Source: Sulfurovum sp.
Lineage (GTDB): Bacteria > Campylobacterota > Campylobacteria > Campylobacterales > Sulfurovaceae
Assembly: GCA_026983515.1 (NCBI GenBank)
Contig: JALWHT010000091.1
Location: 1-54,973 of the forward strand
Length of the DNA: 54,973 nucleotides
Reading direction: 5' to 3'
The number at the start of each line of letters is the position of its first letter. Position 1 is the first letter of the stretch. The notes below the pieces were generated by a model that made no database searches, was not told the origin of the DNA, and saw only the letters and a list, made by a program, of their open reading frames with translations. Shown here in pieces: positions 42,972-51,254 of this stretch. Made by a program: the position numbers and the translations under genes.

Positions 42972-44102
42972 CTAGAAGCGGTAAATTTCGTACTTCAGCG
43001 GTTTGAAGCGTGAGAGTTCGCTGTGCTTTTGAAGGTGTAGTGCCTTTATCCCTGTTTCACTGACTCTTTTTACCCCCAGTACCAGTGTCAGCGTATCACC
43101 TTTTTGAAGTTTAACCGGATAGTGCAGCTTTTTTTTACCGTAAATAAGAGAGTCCTTCAGTGTTTCAGTTGCTTCCCATGGAAAGCTCTCTTTCCCCTCT
43201 TTGCCAAATATCCGCGTAAATACAGCAGGTTGCAGTGTTATTTCTTTGCCATTGCGGTTGATACTGACTTTGAGTACCCCTTCACGGTAAGCCTGGCCAA
43301 AGAGTGCATGGTTGGCATGATTGACAATGGTAATGTCAAAGCCGTCAGCAGTCCGACTGACATTAAAGTCGATATATTTCCCCAATGCCTCGGTCAAGTT
43401 GTGGATGCCGGCAAAGCCGTGGTAGGCGTGTGTAGGTGTATGTTTCAGAGTTACTTTTGTTCCCGGAACCTGGGGCATATGACAGCTGATACACGTCTCT
43501 TTGTCTTTTTTGTCTATGAATGCATCGAGCATAAGAATGTCAACCCCGTGTTTATTATCGGTGTGGCCATGGCAGCCCATACAAACGTTGCCGTTATAGA
43601 AGTTTTCATTGTTGTAGTTTATTTTGTGGAAGGGAGAGTTCTCAACACTTCTGTTCAGCCCGAACCAGGAGGTATGGGTCTGGAAGTGAGCGACACCAGA
43701 ACCTTTTTTGGATGCGTCCGCGGTAAAGAATTCGCGGGTTTTCCCGGTTGTGATATTGGTATTTGAATCATCGTTTTGCTGAATGTGGTCTATGGTGTGG
43801 CAGTAGACACATGAGATAGGTTCCTCTCTCTGAATTCTGTTGTCGGTAAGAATACCGTGTTCAAGTGCTTGCGGATCTGAAGGCGAGTGGCATTTGGCAC
43901 AGGTGTATCCTTGTCTTTTTTTGGGCATCATCTTCCACCATGCGCTATGAACCGGATCATTGTATACCGATGCCTTTCTGTGTGAAGATTCGTAGTATTC
44001 GCTGTAAATTGCAGGATGGCACTGTTTGCAGACAGTGCTTTTTACCGAAGCAGCAAAAAGAAAAGGTGTAAGCAGTACAGAGAGAAAAAGAGAGAATTTC
44101 AT
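42972..44102 (-). CDS. Periplasmic pentaheme cytochrome c
   Basis: A 376-residue secreted protein. A signal peptide (about 1-18, ending FAA) precedes five CxxCH heme sites at residues 25, 68, 98, 174 and 204 (CKQCH, CAKCH, CVYCH, CMGCH, CISCH). Further His residues between them can be axial ligands. After residue 220 comes a heme-free beta-rich domain of about 150 residues (VNHANHALFGQAYREG). The heme part is like cytochrome c554-type proteins. It is divergent from the FMN-binding protein gene, so the two may exchange electrons; the donor or acceptor is unknown. Confidence 0.88.
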   Translation of the reverse strand: MKFSLFLSVLLTPFLFAASVKSTVCKQCHPAIYSEYYESSHRKASVYNDPVHSAWWKMMPKKRQGYTCAKCHSPSDPQALEHGILTDNRIQREEPISCVYCHTIDHIQQNDDSNTNITTGKTREFFTADASKKGSGVAHFQTHTSWFGLNRSVENSPFHKINYNNENFYNGNVCMGCHGHTDNKHGVDILMLDAFIDKKDKETCISCHMPQVPGTKVTLKHTPTHAYHGFAGIHNLTEALGKYIDFNVSRTADGFDITIVNHANHALFGQAYREGVLKVSINRNGKEITLQPAVFTRIFGKEGKESFPWEATETLKDSLIYGKKKLHYPVKLQKGDTLTLVLGVKRVSETGIKALHLQKHSELSRFKPLKYEIYRF

Positions 44103-44356
44103 AATATTTTCCTATGGGGTGTATTGGAATACATTATAGTGATTATAGATAAAAATCAGAAGTTGGCGTTGCTGTCGTATTGTGCTTTATCTTTTAACAG
44201 CTTTTATGTTTGAGCGTATGGATGAAGACAAATATAAGACAAAAACGACTACAATCGGTGCTGAAGGCTGATTACGCGCAAAAGAAGGTAGGCGGAAGAG
44301 ACGATGAAAACATCTTCTCGCTGGGTCTTGGATTTGTCTTTTAACCGGAGGTGTTG

Positions 44357-44887
44357 ATGAAAAAAATTGTACTTGCGGTACTGCTGCTTGGTTTGGGTGC
44401 GCAGATGGTTGAAGGGAAGGTCAATACAAAGGTGGAGCAGGCTGTCAAAGGCAGCTTCACCAATGTGGATACTATAGAGCCAAAGCGGCTCATTCTGACA
44501 AAAGCGCAGTTAGCAAAGGTGCAAAAAGCTGCCAAAGTGAAGCTTGAGACGAAGGTCTACCGTTACTATCTGTTCAAGAGCAGTGGCACTGTTGTCGGAT
44601 ACGGCGTACTTATTGCAAGAAAAGTGCGTACAAAGAAAGCGACGGTGTTGTATGCCTTTACCCCCGAGGGGACTCTGAAATTTGCCGAAATCATGGCATT
44701 TGGCGAACCACCCGAGTACATCCCCAATGACATCTGGATGGGTCAGTTTAAAGAAAAGTCCGCAAATGCGCTGCTGAAGATGGGCAGCGATGTCCCTACG
44801 ATCAGCGGTGCGACGCTTTCGGCACGCAATGTAACTGACGGTGCCCGTGTGGCACATGCCATTTTTCAGAACATCATCAAGCACTAA
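44357..44887 (+). CDS. Exported FMN-binding domain protein (covalent flavinylation site)
   Basis: A 176-residue periplasmic flavoprotein. A signal peptide (about 1-20) is followed by an FMN-binding domain as in RnfG/NqrC, with the attachment motif SGAT (150-153, in VPTISGATLSARNVTDG), where ApbE links FMN to the Thr. The body contains YYLFKSSGTVVGYGVLIA and AEIMAFGEPPEYIP, usual in this family. The ATG at 44357 has CCGGAGG at 5 bases; two weaker starts lie 3 and 6 bases earlier. It heads an operon with two small membrane proteins. apbE lies 1 kb downstream on the other strand. Confidence 0.88.
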   Translation: MKKIVLAVLLLGLGAQMVEGKVNTKVEQAVKGSFTNVDTIEPKRLILTKAQLAKVQKAAKVKLETKVYRYYLFKSSGTVVGYGVLIARKVRTKKATVLYAFTPEGTLKFAEIMAFGEPPEYIPNDIWMGQFKEKSANALLKMGSDVPTISGATLSARNVTDGARVAHAIFQNIIKH

Positions 44888-44890
44888 GTT

Positions 44891-45364
44891 ATGAAATTTC
44901 TTGTTTCAAAAGATACTGCGCCTACGCCGCTGCTTCGGCAGCTGATGACAGCCGTCACTGTAGCGATGCTGCTCTATATGCTACTTGACGTGGCGCTGCA
45001 CGGCTATCTGATAGGGTTGAGCCCGCAGGCGGCTGCACAGACACTTTACGGGAACGAAGAGGCATTTGTCGAGCCGATACTCTTCGAAAGTCTGCTGCTG
45101 CAGGTACATATCGACCTCTTCATGGCGCTTGTCTCACTGCTGATAGTTGTCTCTATCTACCTGCGTATGAAGCACAAAGAGAAGGTACGCAAAGGCCTGC
45201 TGCACGCTCTCTTTCTGGCAGCACTGACCGCACCGCTGCTGCTGATTGCCGCCTACTTCGGCGGCAGTTTCTGGCTCTATGGCTGGATAGGAGCCTTTTC
45301 CCTCTGGCATCTGCTGGCACTCTTTGTGGGAACGGTCGCGCTCAAAAGGCTGATTGCGTCATGA
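44891..45364 (+). CDS. Four-helix membrane protein A, unknown
   Basis: A 157-residue integral membrane protein with four predicted helices and a long periplasmic loop after the first (about residues 42-70). His residues lie at helix ends or within helices (ALHGYLIG, LQVHIDLF, LWHLLALF), so heme binding is possible but unproven. It starts 3 bp after the flavoprotein stop and overlaps the next gene by 4 bp. I do not recognise a family. The context suggests a membrane anchor or quinone-side partner for the flavoprotein. Confidence 0.75.
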   Translation: MKFLVSKDTAPTPLLRQLMTAVTVAMLLYMLLDVALHGYLIGLSPQAAAQTLYGNEEAFVEPILFESLLLQVHIDLFMALVSLLIVVSIYLRMKHKEKVRKGLLHALFLAALTAPLLLIAAYFGGSFWLYGWIGAFSLWHLLALFVGTVALKRLIAS

Positions 45365-45810
45365 AACGCTACCCGCGATACCGCATTCCTATCGGCTATA
45401 TGCTGCTCTTTTCATTTTTCATTGTTGCAAGCGGCCTCTGGCTCTTTTTGCTGCCCCAGGGGCTTTCGGAAACAGGGAGTTTGATTGCTACCATGCAACA
45501 GCTTGTCAAAAGTCCTGCGCCCAAAAGCTGGCAGCAGTTTGTCGAGATCGCTGCACCGCACCTCTTTGCAATGGGAACACTCATTTTCATCGTTGCACAC
45601 TTTTTGCTTTTTAGTACCAAAATCTCACGCCACTTTTCAATGCGCCTGAGCTTGTGGCTCTACATTGCCGCACTTGTGGACATTTTAGCCTACGCGCTCA
45701 TCATTGTAGGTATTGTGACAACCGGGTGGATAAAGCTGGCAGTACTTGCTGTGTTTACGCTACTTTTTTTGATGTTGCTTGCTGCTGTTGCAGTCTCACT
45801 TTTTCAGTAA
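45361..45810 (+). CDS. Four-helix membrane protein B, unknown
   Basis: A 149-residue integral membrane protein with four helices and a loop after the first, the same plan as the preceding protein. The second helix contains PHLFAMGTLIFIVAH, two His residues 13 apart, a spacing that occurs in heme b-binding helices. It starts within an ATGA overlap and ends 15 bp before the convergent apbE. No known family. The two proteins could be diverged duplicates and together form a small cytochrome-b-like complex. Confidence 0.75.
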   Translation: MKRYPRYRIPIGYMLLFSFFIVASGLWLFLLPQGLSETGSLIATMQQLVKSPAPKSWQQFVEIAAPHLFAMGTLIFIVAHFLLFSTKISRHFSMRLSLWLYIAALVDILAYALIIVGIVTTGWIKLAVLAVFTLLFLMLLAAVAVSLFQ

Positions 45811-45825
45811 ACCAGGAACCCATTT

Positions 45826-46779
45826 CTACCGTTTCAGAAGTGTCCCCAAATGCCACTTCAAATGCACCAGTTTTTTCCACTTTCCATCTACAATTTGCCC
45901 GTTTGGTTCAACAAGAATATAACCGATATGGGGATGCTGTTTTAAAAAGAGAAGTGCTTCTGCCTTTGGCATGACCGAAACAGCGGTAGCATACGCATCG
46001 ATCATGCTGTTGTCTGCTTCTCCAAAGAGGGTGACAGAAACAAAATCTTTCTCCTGTGAAGCTGTTTTGGGGTCAATGAGGTGATGTTCACTTGGTTTGG
46101 TCGCATAACGGCGGTAAGTGCCGGAAGTGGAGATGGAGAGGTCATTGACGAGACTGTGAGCCGTGGCAAATGTTGTGTCCGAAAAGGGAGACTGGATGGC
46201 AATTTCACAGCGTCCGATACAGCGAATGTCGCCGCTTAGTGCGATACGTCCCCGGATGATGTTATGCTCAAGCAGGAAATTGGCAGCACTGTCGACAGCA
46301 AATCCCTTTCCCATGCCTCCAAGGTCGATGATAATGTCTTTATCGCTTCGCACAGTGCGGCCCTCTATGTGGATGCCATTGATGTTGCGTTTGGCGTGCA
46401 CAAGTGCCTCTTTTGTAGGGGAAGCGGGGTGCGATTCGCCAAAATGGTAGAGTGTTTTGGTGATGGAGCCGATGGTGACATCGAAGTAGCCGTCAGTATC
46501 ACAGTAGTAGGTTTTGGCCTGTCGCAGTGCATGGGCAAGTATGGCATCGTCTATGGGAATATGGGTATGGTTAAGTCTGTAAAGTGATGCTTCAGTGTCG
46601 AAAGTGGAGAGAGAATGCTCCAGGATGGCTATCTTTTCGAAGGTTTCTGATGCAAGTGTGTTTGCATTTGATGGGAGGGTAAGTGTGACGTAGGTTCCCA
46701 TCAGTACGCGGGTACGCGTCTGCATCGGCTCTGCTAAAAGCAGCGTGAGTGCAAGAGGCAGAAAAAGTGTCAGCCGCAT
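45826..46779 (-). CDS. apbE: FAD:protein FMN transferase ApbE
   Basis: Periplasmic flavin transferase that attaches FMN from FAD to Thr/Ser of FMN-binding proteins. The 317 residues have a signal sequence ([18 protein letters not shown]), MGTYVTLTL, DGYFDVTIG, the FAD/Mg site DLGGMGKGFAVD near 152-163, TSGTYRRY and HHLIDPKT, and near the end DAYATAVSVM with the Mg ligand Asp. It is convergent with the flavoprotein operon and overlaps the yyaL-type gene upstream by one base, so it is transcribed with that gene. Confidence 0.95.
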   Translation of the reverse strand: MRLTLFLPLALTLLLAEPMQTRTRVLMGTYVTLTLPSNANTLASETFEKIAILEHSLSTFDTEASLYRLNHTHIPIDDAILAHALRQAKTYYCDTDGYFDVTIGSITKTLYHFGESHPASPTKEALVHAKRNINGIHIEGRTVRSDKDIIIDLGGMGKGFAVDSAANFLLEHNIIRGRIALSGDIRCIGRCEIAIQSPFSDTTFATAHSLVNDLSISTSGTYRRYATKPSEHHLIDPKTASQEKDFVSVTLFGEADNSMIDAYATAVSVMPKAEALLFLKQHPHIGYILVEPNGQIVDGKWKKLVHLKWHLGTLLKR

Positions 46780-48725
46780 TATTTTTGCTGGCGTTTTTGG
46801 AGCACATCCTGAACCCCTTCAAAATCCTTTTCGTGTCCAAAGCAGGCAGAGGTGTTGCAGATCATGAAGCCGTCATTGGTATCGGTACGCAGCAGACTGA
46901 AGGGGTAGGGTAGTGTGTCGAGGTCTGCAATGTGCGGAAGCAGCATCTGCTCTTTGGCTTTGATGATAACATCGTCCAGCAGGTAGCGGATGACCATTTT
47001 GCTGAGTTTTGGTGTCGAGATGGGCTGGCGCATCACATCGTAAGAGTGGATCTCGAGTGATCTGAAAACAAACTTTTTGTAGACAGAATCGACAAGTGAA
47101 GAGATGGAATGCAAGAGTCCAACCATTGTGGCAAGTGAAGAGGGGTAGGAGCTGTCGTGAATCTCTGCATCGGTCTCAAATTCGCCGCGTGAGAATTTCC
47201 AAATGCCGTTTTTGTAGAACTTTTCAATAGCTGCGTTGGTCAGCTTCTGTGCGACGATGAGGTGTGTCTCGTCAAGCGTACTCTCATATGCTTCGATGAG
47301 TGCTTCGCCAAGATAGGCGTAGTCTTCCAAAAAGGCGTGGATCTTCGGTTTTTTCCCAATAAGTGTGGAGTGGAAGAGTTGTGAGTTGGGGTACATTGTT
47401 TCAAGCAGCCGCTGTAGTGCATTTTTGGCCGGTTCAAGATACTTCGCATCAACTCTGGAAGCTTTAAAGAGTGCGGTGATCATCATCGCATTCCAGGATG
47501 TGATGACCTTTTTGTCGATGAAGGGGTAGGTACGCTTCTCTTCCCTACGCTTTTTGAGTGCGGCGATGGCTTCGTCATAGTAGGGGATCGTTTCGGTATT
47601 TTCAGGTGAATCGATGCGCACGATATTCTTGCCTTCGAAATTTCCTTCCGGTGTGATGTGCAGTGTTTTTGCAAGTGTTTCGTGCTCCTTTTGGGGGATG
47701 CCCGCTTTGGCAAAGGATTTGAGTGCCTTTTCATAGCTGTAGACAAAGTATTTTCCCTCTTCGCCTTCGGTGTCGGCATCGCTTGCAGAGTAGAATAGAG
47801 TATCTTCCTGCATTTTTTCAAGCATGAAATCAAGTGTTTCGAAAGCAACTTTCTTGAAAAAGTTATCACCAGTGACGTGATAGGCTTTAAGGTAGACACT
47901 GCTTAGATGTGCATTGTCGTAGGTCATTTTCTCAAAGTGAGGTACCAGCCAGCTGTCATCGGTAGAGTAGCGGCAGAAACCGCCGTCGACGAGATCTCTC
48001 AGACCCCCTTTTGCCATAGCCAAAAGCGAAAAGCGTGCCATATTGAGTGCTTCTTCACTGCCGGTGAGTTTGTGGAGGTCAAGCAGCAGGTCGAGTGTGG
48101 AGGCCTGTGGGAACTTTGGGGCTTTGTTGAAGCCGCCTTCTCTGCTATCGAAAAGCTGTCCGGCCTGTTCGATGTATCGGCCGATGATGCTGTTGTCGAG
48201 TTTGGTCGCCTGTATCTTGTCTTTGTCGGGGTTGAGATGCTTGAGCACCTTCTCGGCCTCTTCGACAAGCGGCCCCTTTTCGTTCTTGTACTTGTCGGCG
48301 ATCACTTCCAGCAGTGTGGGAAAGCTCATCATTCCATAGCGGGGTTCGGGCGGAATATAGGTCGCTGCATAGAAAGGTTTGAGGTCTTCGGTTAAAAAAA
48401 TGGAAGCAGGCCAGCCTCCCGGGCGTCCGTTCATCAGCTGGTAAACTTCCTGAAAGTGTTTGTCTATATCAGGACGCTCTTCCCTGTCGACCTTCACGGC
48501 AACAAAGTGTCTGTTGAGAATTTCGGCGGTCTTTTCATCTTCAAATGACTCATGCTCCATTACATGGCACCAGTGGCAGGAGCTGTAGCCGATGCTCAAA
48601 AAGATGGGTTTGTGCTCTTTTTGTGCCTTTTCGAAAGCCTCTTCTCCCCACGGGTACCAGTCGACAGGATTGTCGGCATGCTGTTGAAGATAGGGAGAGT
48701 GTTCGTTTTTGAGATGGTTGGACAT
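46779..48725 (-). CDS. YyaL-type thioredoxin-domain protein (DUF255)
   Basis: A 648-residue cytoplasmic protein: an N-terminal thioredoxin-like DUF255 domain with Cys50 and Cys53 in [15 protein letters not shown], then a long alpha/alpha barrel of the six-hairpin glycosidase type ([32 protein letters not shown]). The family is widespread (SPATA20 in animals) and of unknown function. The Met codon at 48725 is chosen over one at 48740 because GAGG lies at good spacing. It is followed by apbE in one-base overlap and is divergent from dsbD. Confidence 0.9.
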   Translation of the reverse strand: MSNHLKNEHSPYLQQHADNPVDWYPWGEEAFEKAQKEHKPIFLSIGYSSCHWCHVMEHESFEDEKTAEILNRHFVAVKVDREERPDIDKHFQEVYQLMNGRPGGWPASIFLTEDLKPFYAATYIPPEPRYGMMSFPTLLEVIADKYKNEKGPLVEEAEKVLKHLNPDKDKIQATKLDNSIIGRYIEQAGQLFDSREGGFNKAPKFPQASTLDLLLDLHKLTGSEEALNMARFSLLAMAKGGLRDLVDGGFCRYSTDDSWLVPHFEKMTYDNAHLSSVYLKAYHVTGDNFFKKVAFETLDFMLEKMQEDTLFYSASDADTEGEEGKYFVYSYEKALKSFAKAGIPQKEHETLAKTLHITPEGNFEGKNIVRIDSPENTETIPYYDEAIAALKKRREEKRTYPFIDKKVITSWNAMMITALFKASRVDAKYLEPAKNALQRLLETMYPNSQLFHSTLIGKKPKIHAFLEDYAYLGEALIEAYESTLDETHLIVAQKLTNAAIEKFYKNGIWKFSRGEFETDAEIHDSSYPSSLATMVGLLHSISSLVDSVYKKFVFRSLEIHSYDVMRQPISTPKLSKMVIRYLLDDVIIKAKEQMLLPHIADLDTLPYPFSLLRTDTNDGFMICNTSACFGHEKDFEGVQDVLQKRQQK

Positions 48726-48839
48726 AGTTATTGGCCTCATGTAAATAAATAGTTAACGCATTTTTGCTAAGATTACACAGCGTCTACACGGATAGTAGCA
48801 TACAATGCTTATATAAAAATTTATTGACAGAGAGTAACA

Positions 48840-50627
48840 ATGACAAAACTGTTCAAGCAACTTCTTGCAACACTTCTCTTCTTTACCGCATTCTCCTATG
48901 GCGGATTCAGCAGTGCGCTGAAAAAACAGAAGTTCTTAAACCCCGAAGATGCCTTTAAGATCACAGCCGTACAAAAGGGTGATGTGATCGAAACGCAGAT
49001 CAGGCTGGCTGACAAGATCCATATTTACAGGAACGATTTGAAATTTCGTATTGTCAAGCCAAAAACAGTCGCACTGAACCCCAAACTGCTGCCTGCACAT
49101 GAAGTCGACGGTGAGCTGGTTTATGAAAAGGGATTGACGGTAAAGATCCCTGTGAGCGACATTACCTCCAAAGTAAAAGGAGATTATACCCTTGAAGTAG
49201 AAGTGGTAGGCTGCTCTGATGCAGGCATCTGCTACCAGCCGTTTAAGAAACGTTTTGACTTCAAAGGTAAAGCGGCAGGTATGTTCGCGAAGATCAGTTC
49301 ACTGACGCATGAAGGCAATACTGCCAAAATTGCCGATGTACTCGGCAGCGAGAGTTCGCTTTTTATTGTGCTGCTCTTCTTTATCTTCGGACTGCTGCTG
49401 GCACTCACGCCGTGTGTCTTCCCAATGATCCCCATTCTCTCCTCTATCATCGTATCGCAGTCGGGAAGCGGAAAGCCCAGTGTTGCCAAAGCATTTTTCA
49501 CCTCACTGGTCTATGTGGTGGCAATGGCGCTGACCTACACGGTAGTCGGTGTCGTTGCCGGATTGGTAGGGGCGGATATTCAAACTGCGATGCAGAACCC
49601 GTGGGTACTGACAGTATTTGCAGCAATGTTCGTAGCCCTTGCCTTCTCCCTCTTTGGCTATTACGAGATAGGTCTGCCCGCATCGTGGCAGAGCAGGCTC
49701 AGCCGTGCCAGTGATGAGGCAGGGCAGAAGGGCGGATTTGTCGGTACGGCAGTGATGGGTGTACTCTCTGCACTCATTGTCGGTCCCTGCGTAGCACCGC
49801 CACTTGGCGGGGCTGTGCTCTTTATCTCCCATACCGGTGATGCCCTGCTTGGCGGTGTGGCACTCTTTGTAATGAGTATTGGTATGGGGATGCCTCTGCT
49901 GCTTGTAGGTATCGGTGCAGGAAAGTTCATGCCAAAACCGGGCGGCTGGATGAGCGTGGTTTCGCAGGTATTTGGTGTGATGATGCTGGGGCTTGCCATT
50001 TTTATGCTTGGGCGTGTGCTGCCGGACGGTATTACACTAATACTCTGGGCACTGCTCTTTATGGGTTCGGCACTCTATATGGGTGTATTTGACGGCAGTG
50101 ACAAAAAACCGGGAGCCAAAAAGCTTGTTCAGCTCTTTGCCGTGGTACTGATGCTTTATGGCACATCACTCTTTGTCGGTGCACTCAGCGGGGCAAATTC
50201 GATGTTCAGACCGTTTGAACGTTTTACTGCACCCAAGGGAGCAGTTGTTGCAGCTGTCGATACGGAAAAGAGCCATAGAGGCTACAGCATTGCACGTCTG
50301 CTTAAAGAGGTGGCGGCATCAGACAAGCCTGTAGTGGTTGACTTTGGAAAAGAGAGCTGCACAGCGTGTAAAGAGCTTGAGGAAATCACCTTTCCTAACC
50401 CAAAAGTCAAAGAGCAGCTTAAAAAGTTTACTTTCATCAAGATTGATGTAACGGACAATACCGATGCAGAGAAAGCACTCTTGAAGAAGTATGAACTCTT
50501 CGGTACGCCCAACATTATTTTCTTTGATAAAAACGGAAAATTTATGCCTGAGAAGAGTCTGACAGGATTTGTCAAGCCGCAGGAGTTTGCCGAGCATTTA
50601 AAACATGTTGGGGAGAGTGCACAATAG
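48840..50627 (+). CDS. dsbD: Thiol:disulfide interchange protein DsbD
   Basis: Carries electrons from cytoplasmic thioredoxin across the inner membrane to periplasmic thiol proteins. The 595 residues show a signal peptide, an N-terminal domain with Cys125 and Cys131 (VVGCSDAGICYQPF), an eight-helix core with Cys192 in LTPCVFPM and Cys317 in GPCVAPPLGG, and a C-terminal thioredoxin domain with Cys507-x-x-Cys510 in ESCTACKELEE. All six redox cysteines are present. Nearby periplasmic thiol proteins, the MsrA-thioredoxin-MsrB protein above all, are likely clients. Confidence 0.96.
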   Translation: MTKLFKQLLATLLFFTAFSYGGFSSALKKQKFLNPEDAFKITAVQKGDVIETQIRLADKIHIYRNDLKFRIVKPKTVALNPKLLPAHEVDGELVYEKGLTVKIPVSDITSKVKGDYTLEVEVVGCSDAGICYQPFKKRFDFKGKAAGMFAKISSLTHEGNTAKIADVLGSESSLFIVLLFFIFGLLLALTPCVFPMIPILSSIIVSQSGSGKPSVAKAFFTSLVYVVAMALTYTVVGVVAGLVGADIQTAMQNPWVLTVFAAMFVALAFSLFGYYEIGLPASWQSRLSRASDEAGQKGGFVGTAVMGVLSALIVGPCVAPPLGGAVLFISHTGDALLGGVALFVMSIGMGMPLLLVGIGAGKFMPKPGGWMSVVSQVFGVMMLGLAIFMLGRVLPDGITLILWALLFMGSALYMGVFDGSDKKPGAKKLVQLFAVVLMLYGTSLFVGALSGANSMFRPFERFTAPKGAVVAAVDTEKSHRGYSIARLLKEVAASDKPVVVDFGKESCTACKELEEITFPNPKVKEQLKKFTFIKIDVTDNTDAEKALLKKYELFGTPNIIFFDKNGKFMPEKSLTGFVKPQEFAEHLKHVGESAQ

Positions 50628-50666
50628 AATATCTCTCCCCGGGGTATAAAGTGTTCTCCGGAACAG

Positions 50667-51029
50667 TTATGCTTCCGGCACAAAATCCAAAGAGACTGAG
50701 TTGACGCAGTGGCGTGTCTGCTTTGGGGTGAAACCCTCGCCTTTGAAGACATGCCCAAGATGTCCACCGCAGTTGGCACAGACAATCTCTATGCGTCTGC
50801 CGTCGGCATCGGGTACCTCTTTTACCGCACCGGGGAAGGTGTCATCGAAGCTTGGCCATCCCGTACCGCTGTCGAATTTCGCATCTGAAGGGAAAAGCGG
50901 TGTGCCGCACTGGCGGCAGACATAGGTGCCGTCTTCGTGGTGATCCCAAAACTTTCCGGTAAAGGCACGCTCTGTGCCTTTGTGTAGAATGACATATTGT
51001 TCTTCTTCTGTGAGTGTGTTGTATGGCAT
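50667..51029 (-). CDS. msrB: Peptide methionine (R)-S-oxide reductase, zinc form
   Basis: Repairs methionine-R-sulfoxide with thioredoxin. The 120 residues lack a signal peptide, so it is cytoplasmic. Zinc ligands Cys38, Cys41, Cys84 and Cys87 and catalytic Cys108 (TRHCVNSVSLDFVP) are in place, with GTGWPSF and GGHLGHVF. It faces dsbD. A second, exported MsrB domain is encoded next on the same strand, about 225 bp upstream. Confidence 0.97.
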   Translation of the reverse strand: MPYNTLTEEEQYVILHKGTERAFTGKFWDHHEDGTYVCRQCGTPLFPSDAKFDSGTGWPSFDDTFPGAVKEVPDADGRRIEIVCANCGGHLGHVFKGEGFTPKQTRHCVNSVSLDFVPEA

Positions 51030-51092
51030 GGTGATTCCTTAAGATGTGGTTAGAGGATTATACTCAATTTTATGGTGTATTTTCTAAAATTC

Positions 51093-51202
51093 GTAGGGTG
51101 TTGTCCCCTGACAACACCGTTGACTATGTTTGTAGCATAGCAGGTATTTATAAGTATATGTGTTGTTTATAGTATTGGTGTTGTAGGGATACAACACCCT
51201 AC
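51093..51202. repeat. GTAGGGTG-type element, long form
   Basis: Begins GTAGGGTGTTGTCCCCTGAC and ends CAACACCCTAC; inner inverted repeats at both ends (GGTGTTGTCCCCTGACAACACC at the left as spaced arms, GGTGTTGTAGGGATACAACACC-like at the right). The middle 60 bases are A/T-rich and noncoding. It fills the 225-bp gap between the two msr genes, in which I see no gene. Confidence 0.8.
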
Positions 51203-51254
51203 AATAGACTTGAATTTTAGTACTGTTTTATACTGCCAAATAGGTTTGTATTCA

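Noticed and set aside
44218-44356. A small gene or barrel remnant before the FMN-binding protein (frame reading DDENIFSLGLGFVFN near 44301-44345)
   Set aside because: The frame has no start, is interrupted upstream by stops and is about 15 informative codons long. It resembles a barrel C terminus only loosely.
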